This document shows, piece after piece, positions 6,769 to 9,770 of a stretch of DNA of 9,770 nt. The DNA is from UBA1049 sp964525815. Its GTDB lineage: Bacteria > Bacillota > Clostridia > Oscillospirales > CAG-382. Numbering within the stretch: the first letter of the stretch is position 1; every line of letters starts with the position of its first letter. Below the pieces are notes generated by a model. The model saw nothing but the letters and a program-made list of their open reading frames with translations. It was not told the DNA's origin and ran no database searches. Where the stretch lies: the NCBI GenBank assembly GCA_964525815.1, contig CAZGJQ010000072.1:1-9770 (forward strand), given 5' to 3'. Position numbers and translations under genes: made by a program.

Positions 6769-6975
6769 TCATTTAGGTATTTTATCCGGACTGTTCTTAT
6801 GCTGCTTATGAATATCGTACAGCTCGGCATATGACTCTGCTTCCTCCTCCGATTGCGGAGGGGTCTGAACCAGTCCCGTACAGTCTGTACTGGAAGCTAT
6901 ATTGTGCGGGTTTATATAAGTTTCGTCAAAGCTTACATTGTATTTGTCCTTGGCGGATTTTTTCTTTTTTTTCAT
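6769..6975 (-). CDS. Small acidic hypothetical protein conserved in clostridia
   Basis: Product of 68 residues from the ATG at 6975. It opens with a lysine run (MKKKKKSAKDK) and continues with INPHNIASSTDCTGLVQTPP (about residues 20-39), then an acidic stretch, SEEEAESYAELYDIHKQ. I recall short clostridial proteins with the same TDCTGL-P-P plus ESY-ELY layout, but no function is known to me. The long open frame upstream of the ATG (to 7212) is leucine/isoleucine-rich translation of A/T-rich non-coding DNA and overlaps the dockerin gene on the other strand, so I exclude it. AAGG lies about 11 bases before the ATG. The product has one cysteine and no membrane segment, suggesting a soluble cytoplasmic protein. 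It ends at the shared bidirectional terminator. No convincing promoter was found. Confidence 0.7.
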   Translation of the reverse strand: MKKKKKSAKDKYNVSFDETYINPHNIASSTDCTGLVQTPPQSEEEAESYAELYDIHKQHKNSPDKIPK

Positions 6976-7099
6976 CGTTTTACCAACCTTATATATAATA
7001 TATATAGAATAACCTAAGTGAAGATAAATATACTGTTGCAGCAACAAGCATTTTATATAAAAAACAACCGACAAAAATCGGATGAAAAAAACAGTAGGA

Positions 7100-7128
7100 T
7101 TGTATATAATATCACAAAAGAATATAAT
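7100..7128 (+). promoter_or_regulatory. Probable sigma-A promoter of the dockerin amidase gene
   Basis: TTGTAT (7100-7105), a 17-base spacer, then a perfect TATAAT (7123-7128). Transcription would start near 7135, leaving a leader of about 36 bases before the ATG at 7171. Confidence 0.6.
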
Positions 7129-7170
7129 ACCCTTGTATGCATATGCTGTTAATAAAAGGAAGGAGAGAAA

Positions 7171-8010
7171 ATGGACAACAATAAAGTAAGAGTAATTCTG
7201 GATGCCGGGCATTACGGGCTGTATAACCGCAGCCCTGTTGTTCCGGAATACTATGAGAGTGTTCGAATGTGGGTGCTCAAGGACTTTCTCAAGGAGGCTC
7301 TGCTTGGATATGGCTTCGAGGTTAGTGAGACCAGAACCGAGCAGGAGGTGGATCTAGAGGTAACACGCCGTGGGCGGGCGGCTGAGAACTACGACATTTT
7401 ATTATCACTTCACAGCAACGCTGCCGGGAACGAAAGGGTTGACCGTGCGGTTGGAATTTATCAGATTCAGCGGGACGACAGCATCATAGCAAAGAAATCA
7501 ATGGAGGTTGCGGAGCTGCTTGCCAAAACGGTAGCAGCTGTTATGGATACCAACGATCCTCCCAAATGGTATCAAAGGCTCTCGACCGCCGACAGGGATA
7601 ATGACGGCGTTCTTAACGATAACTATTACGGAATTCTACACGGTGCATGGATGGTGGAAACCGCAGCCGTAATACTTGAGCACAGCTTCCATACCAATAA
7701 GAGAGCAGTGGAGTGGCTCCTTGATGACGCAAACCTAAAGCAACTTGCGGAAGCGGAGGCGAGGATACTTGCTCATTATTACGGGATGCTGCCCGGACAG
7801 CGGCAAAAAGGGGATGTCAACGGCGACGGCAGTATCGATAGTAAAGACTACCTGATGGCTAAAAGGATATTCCTCGGCACTTATACACCTACCGCAGAGG
7901 AGCTATGGGCGGCTGATATTGACGGAGACGGCTTTGTCGGACCGGATGATTACTTAAAGATAAAACGGCATGCGCTGGGCTCATATGTCATTGAAAATAA
8001 CAGGAGCTGA
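7171..8010 (+). CDS. N-acetylmuramoyl-L-alanine amidase (Amidase_3) with C-terminal dockerin
   Basis: Product of 279 residues. Residues 5-204 form an Amidase_3 domain with a full active site: H14 (LDAGH), probably E29, H81 (LSLHSN) and catalytic E170 (VILEHSFHTN). It should cleave the muramic acid to L-alanine amide in peptidoglycan. Residues 214-273 are a dockerin with two calcium loops, GDVNGDGSIDSKD (from 214) and ADIDGDGFVGPDD (from 248), each followed by a YL-KR-LG helix. Dockerins bind cohesins on scaffold or cell-surface proteins. No signal peptide precedes the catalytic domain, although dockerin proteins are normally exported. A start further upstream is not supported, because AGGAGAG lies just before this ATG. 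CwlC of B. subtilis is a known leaderless Amidase_3 enzyme acting in mother-cell lysis, one possible parallel. A terminator follows, so it is probably monocistronic. Confidence 0.92.
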   Translation: MDNNKVRVILDAGHYGLYNRSPVVPEYYESVRMWVLKDFLKEALLGYGFEVSETRTEQEVDLEVTRRGRAAENYDILLSLHSNAAGNERVDRAVGIYQIQRDDSIIAKKSMEVAELLAKTVAAVMDTNDPPKWYQRLSTADRDNDGVLNDNYYGILHGAWMVETAAVILEHSFHTNKRAVEWLLDDANLKQLAEAEARILAHYYGMLPGQRQKGDVNGDGSIDSKDYLMAKRIFLGTYTPTAEELWAADIDGDGFVGPDDYLKIKRHALGSYVIENNRS

Positions 8011-8051
8011 CAGGCGACACCACTTGCTTTTTTTATAAAGAAAAAATTATC

Positions 8052-8094
8052 TTAACCTTCTGTTCTTTGCTTTTTAAGCAGAAGGTTATTTTTT
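8052..8094 (+). terminator. Intrinsic terminator after the dockerin amidase gene
   Basis: AACCTTCTG (8054-8062) pairs perfectly with CAGAAGGTT (8079-8087) across a 16-base loop. The sequence then runs into ATTATTTTTT-type uridine-rich DNA. Confidence 0.85.
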
Positions 8095-8140
8095 GTATCA
8101 TAACAGTAACGAAAGGCCACTGCGGCACATATTTTAGAAT

Positions 8141-8147
8141 AGGGTGG
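8141..8147 (+). promoter_or_regulatory. Ribosome binding site selecting the TTG start at 8153
   Basis: AGGGTGG is 5 bases before the TTG at 8153. The in-frame GTG at 8144 lies inside this site and is therefore an unlikely start. Confidence 0.6.
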
Positions 8148-8152
8148 TAGTA

Positions 8153-8830
8153 TTGAATAACCAAGTAAAGGCCGAAAAGCACGTTATCGGGGATGAATTA
8201 ACCTATAACGGTGAGGTCGTTTTGACCTACAAGGCAGAGTATCCGCAGTTTTATTCCAAGAAAAACAAAATGTCCCTCGCTGTTATAAACGGCTATTACA
8301 GAAGAAAGGCGGAGAGCTTTAAGGAATACTGCGAAACCAGTCTGTATAATACGCTGGTCGAGCTGTATAAAACAGAGCTTGAGCATGGCATACCGATACG
8401 CAGGTTTGAGGCTCTGCTGACATATGAGATTACATATTTGGAGTCCTGTATTATAAGTCTTTATTTTGACCGATATGAATATACCGGAGGAGCGCACGGT
8501 ATTACAACAAGAGATTCGCAGACCTGGAATCTGCAAAGAAACGATATGATAAAAATCAACCGTCTCATAAACTGTCCTCCCGATTATAAGTCTTATATAT
8601 TAGGAGAGATAAAAAACGAGATCGAACGGGACAAAGAAGCGTATTTCGAGGACTACGAGGAGCTGGTTGCGGAATCCTTTGACTCAAGCAGCTTTTACTG
8701 CACCCCCAGATCGGTGGTTGTTTATTTTCAGCAGTATGATATTGCACCCTATGCAAGCGGAATCAGGGAGTTCTGCTTTCTGTATGACAGCTGCGCAATA
8801 AATCCGGTAACAATGTGCTCTGTCAAATAG
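8153..8830 (+). CDS. Soluble DUF3298 (RsiV/PdaC-type C-terminal domain) protein
   Basis: Product of 225 residues from TTG 8153. Two landmarks identify the DUF3298 fold found in the extracellular parts of RsiV and PdaC. TGGAHG (111-116) is followed by a WNLQRNDMIKINRLI strand and helix, and QQYDIAPYASG (193-203) is followed by a closing FCFLY strand. The N-terminal ~100 residues (VLTYKAEYPQF, then a long helix with ESFKEYCETSLYNTL) resemble the DUF4163-like half that usually comes first. In B. subtilis RsiV this part binds lysozyme, and in PdaC it accompanies a polysaccharide deacetylase. Here there is no signal peptide, membrane helix or enzyme domain. The gene follows a terminator and lies 142 bases after the dockerin amidase gene. 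A ligand-sensing or wall-related role is inference. A GTG at 8144 is an alternative start. Confidence 0.82.
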   Translation: MNNQVKAEKHVIGDELTYNGEVVLTYKAEYPQFYSKKNKMSLAVINGYYRRKAESFKEYCETSLYNTLVELYKTELEHGIPIRRFEALLTYEITYLESCIISLYFDRYEYTGGAHGITTRDSQTWNLQRNDMIKINRLINCPPDYKSYILGEIKNEIERDKEAYFEDYEELVAESFDSSSFYCTPRSVVVYFQQYDIAPYASGIREFCFLYDSCAINPVTMCSVK

Positions 8831-8839
8831 CAGATTCTA

Positions 8840-8868
8840 TTCACACAAAGCCTAACTTTGTATATTAT
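8840..8868 (+). promoter_or_regulatory. Probable sigma-A promoter of the cysteine-rich protein gene
   Basis: TTCACA (8840-8845), a 17-base spacer, then TATTAT (8863-8868), each matching five of six consensus bases. An overlapping TATAAT lies at 8868-8873 but lacks a well-spaced -35. The start would fall a few bases before the ribosome site. Confidence 0.6.
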
Positions 8869-8893
8869 ATAATAACGAAAGGAGGCTAAAAAA

Positions 8894-9091
8894 ATGTGTG
8901 TTGACCGTTTTGACAAGGTAGACGATTGCATGGAAAGAAAGTTTAATTTCTGCAACGAAAGCTTTGCACCCGGCGAAAAGATGCATGTTTGTTATGACAA
9001 GGGGCCGAAGTTCTGCGACGACAGATTTGTATGTGTGCGTATTCCTAACTGTCCGCCTTTCTTTCATCGCCGTCGCTGCTGCTTTTGCTGA
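8894..9091 (+). CDS. Cysteine-rich 65-residue protein of unknown function
   Basis: Ten of 65 residues are cysteine: positions 2, 12, 20, 33, 41, 47, 53, 62, 63 and 65. Spacing is irregular in the body, and a dense HRRRCCFC cluster closes the protein. Two CxxRF/CDDRF-like stretches (near residues 2-6 and 41-45) hint at a degenerate internal repeat. There is no signal peptide or hydrophobic helix, so it is predicted to be intracellular. A strong AAAGGAGG site 8 bases before the ATG, a fitting promoter and a following hairpin all support a real gene. I do not recognise the family. Metal binding, a disulfide-linked structural or spore-coat-like protein, or a modified peptide precursor are all possible. 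No maturation enzyme is encoded beside it in this window, which weakens the last idea. Confidence 0.7.
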   Translation: MCVDRFDKVDDCMERKFNFCNESFAPGEKMHVCYDKGPKFCDDRFVCVRIPNCPPFFHRRRCCFC

Positions 9092-9111
9092 ATAGAACAA
9101 TTCATATAAAC

Positions 9112-9142
9112 AAAGCCCGTTGAGAATTCTCAACGGGTAGTT
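9112..9142. terminator. Perfect-palindrome bidirectional terminator
   Basis: A 22-base perfect palindrome spans 9116-9137: CCCGTTGAGAA joined to its exact complement. On the minus strand it is followed by CTTTGTTTATAT, on the plus strand by TAGTTTGATT. It lies between convergent genes, the cysteine-rich gene (+) and the phosphoesterase remnant (-). Confidence 0.8.
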
Positions 9143-9164
9143 TGATTAAAAGAGCCAATCATTT

Positions 9165-9737
9165 TTAATGCTTATCAAAGTATTCCTTTAATAATACAGG
9201 GCCCGCAAGTATTTCTCTTGCTACGAACAGGGAAGCGTCCTTCCTTGTATGGATGCACCATTTAACCAGCATAATGCTCCCGTCCGCTATTTCTATTGCG
9301 GTTATGCACCGGGGGTGAACGCAGCTCCCATCATTAAAATACAAGGTCTTACCGGGCTCGGGGAAGGCCGGTCTGTGCGTATGTCCCGCTATCAGCATTT
9401 TCCCCTCTCTTTTTGCCCAGTTGTAAAGCCTTCGGGATACCTTTTCCTTCCTGCTGTAATTCTGAGCCGGGCTTGTCGGGTTGTTCACCCCGAACATATC
9501 AAGCGGTCTCCATATATATCGAACCAAGAATCTTGCGACCGGCCACAGCGTATCATTCAACAAATCTCCCTGATGTCCGTGGATAAGGAAAATATTGTCG
9601 TTTGTTTCGGTATAATGCAGCAGCAGTCCCTCGTAAATATTTATACCCGGGAACAGAGCCTTGTCCTTTTTCTCCCGTTCGTCGTAGTATGTAGTCAGAT
9701 TGTCATAGACAAATCTCAGACTGAAGACAAAGCTCGC
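9165..9737 (-). pseudogene. Calcineurin-like metallophosphoesterase, 5' part missing or interrupted
   Basis: The open frame runs leftward from 9737 to the stop at 9165, about 190 residues. It encodes the C-terminal half of a metallophosphoesterase: YYDERE near the break, IFLIHGHQGD (9564-9593), a WRPLDMFGVNNPTS segment, AGHTHRP (GHTH at 9375-9386) and LYFNDGSCVHPRC. These are the later metal-binding histidine motifs of the family. The first half, with GDxxD and GNHD, should lie just upstream of about 9715. Instead the frame meets TGA at 9738-9740, and the other frames of 9740-9770 show no matching motif. No ATG, GTG or TTG precedes the conserved IHGH part; the only usable start, TTG 9563, would drop it. 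The gene is therefore broken by insertion, frameshift or an assembly join. Substrate would be unknown even if intact. It ends at the palindrome terminator. Confidence 0.7.
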
Positions 9738-9770
9738 TCAAAAAGGGTGGATTTTGTTGCGTTTTGCGGC
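9718..9770. other. Sequence of unknown origin interrupting the phosphoesterase frame
   Basis: From about 9718 to the window end the minus strand no longer encodes recognisable phosphoesterase. The plus strand reads GCTCGCTCAAAAAGGGTGG and then GATTTTGTTGCGTTTTGCGG. I have a vague memory of similar interspersed sequence in Ruminococcaceae genomes, which I cannot verify. It could be a dispersed repeat or an assembly junction; the left boundary is approximate. Confidence 0.35.

Noticed and set aside
6995..7022. Possible minus-strand promoter (TTCACT-16-TATTAT) for the small acidic gene
   Set aside because: The predicted transcription start would fall on the ribosome site, and the region is so A/T-rich that chance matches are expected.
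7139..7148. GCATATGCTG resembling a sigma-K -10 element upstream of the dockerin amidase
   Set aside because: The last base departs from the consensus and no AC-type -35 lies at the right spacing; a good sigma-A promoter is present instead.
6976..7212. N-terminal extension of the small minus-strand gene to 7212
   Set aside because: It overlaps the dockerin amidase start and promoter on the other strand, is A/T-rich translation with no ribosome site, and the ATG at 6975 has an AAGG upstream.

Overview
The window looks like chromosomal DNA of an AT-rich, low-GC Gram-positive anaerobe, most likely a clostridial gut-type bacterium (Oscillospiraceae/Ruminococcaceae). Supporting signs are strong AGGAGG-type ribosome sites, several TTG starts, sigma-A promoters rich in A/T, a type-I-like dockerin, and clostridial surface-protein folds. 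No tRNA, rRNA, CRISPR array or intact mobile element was seen.

Region 1 (1-5460, + strand) is an envelope and transport locus. It holds a small membrane-anchored protein (26-505) and a secreted two-domain surface protein (578-1513) followed by a terminator-like hairpin (1554-1598). Next come two ABC half-transporters (1656-3398 and 3395-5074) and a YbaN/DUF454 membrane protein (5071-5460). The last three genes overlap stop-to-start by 3-4 bases and form one translationally coupled unit. A surface receptor-like protein, a heterodimeric CydDC-type ABC pair and YbaN together recall Gram-positive heme or metal loci. The substrate is inferred, not shown.

Region 2 (5461-7000) holds a divergently transcribed tail-anchored protein (5587-5916, - strand) with a near-ideal sigma-A promoter. 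It also holds a stand-alone Amidase_3-type protein (6150-6716, +) whose usual catalytic glutamate is serine, and a small acidic protein (6769-6975, -) that converges on the same bidirectional terminator.

Region 3 (7001-9140, + strand) starts with a second Amidase_3 protein, which has an intact active site and a C-terminal dockerin but no visible signal peptide (7171-8010). It is followed by a soluble protein with the DUF3298/RsiV-type C-terminal domain (8153-8830) and a 65-residue protein with ten cysteines (8894-9091). A perfect palindrome then serves as a likely bidirectional terminator.

Region 4 (9165-9770, - strand) is the C-terminal half of a calcineurin-like metallophosphoesterase. Its reading frame hits a stop at 9738-9740, just where the metal-binding N-terminal half should continue. 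The last ~50 bases look unrelated to that gene, suggesting an inserted repeat, a frameshift or an assembly junction.

The unusual points are the active-site difference between the two amidases, the leaderless dockerin enzyme, the cysteine-rich mini-protein, the His-for-Gln change in one ABC Q-loop, and the broken phosphoesterase.
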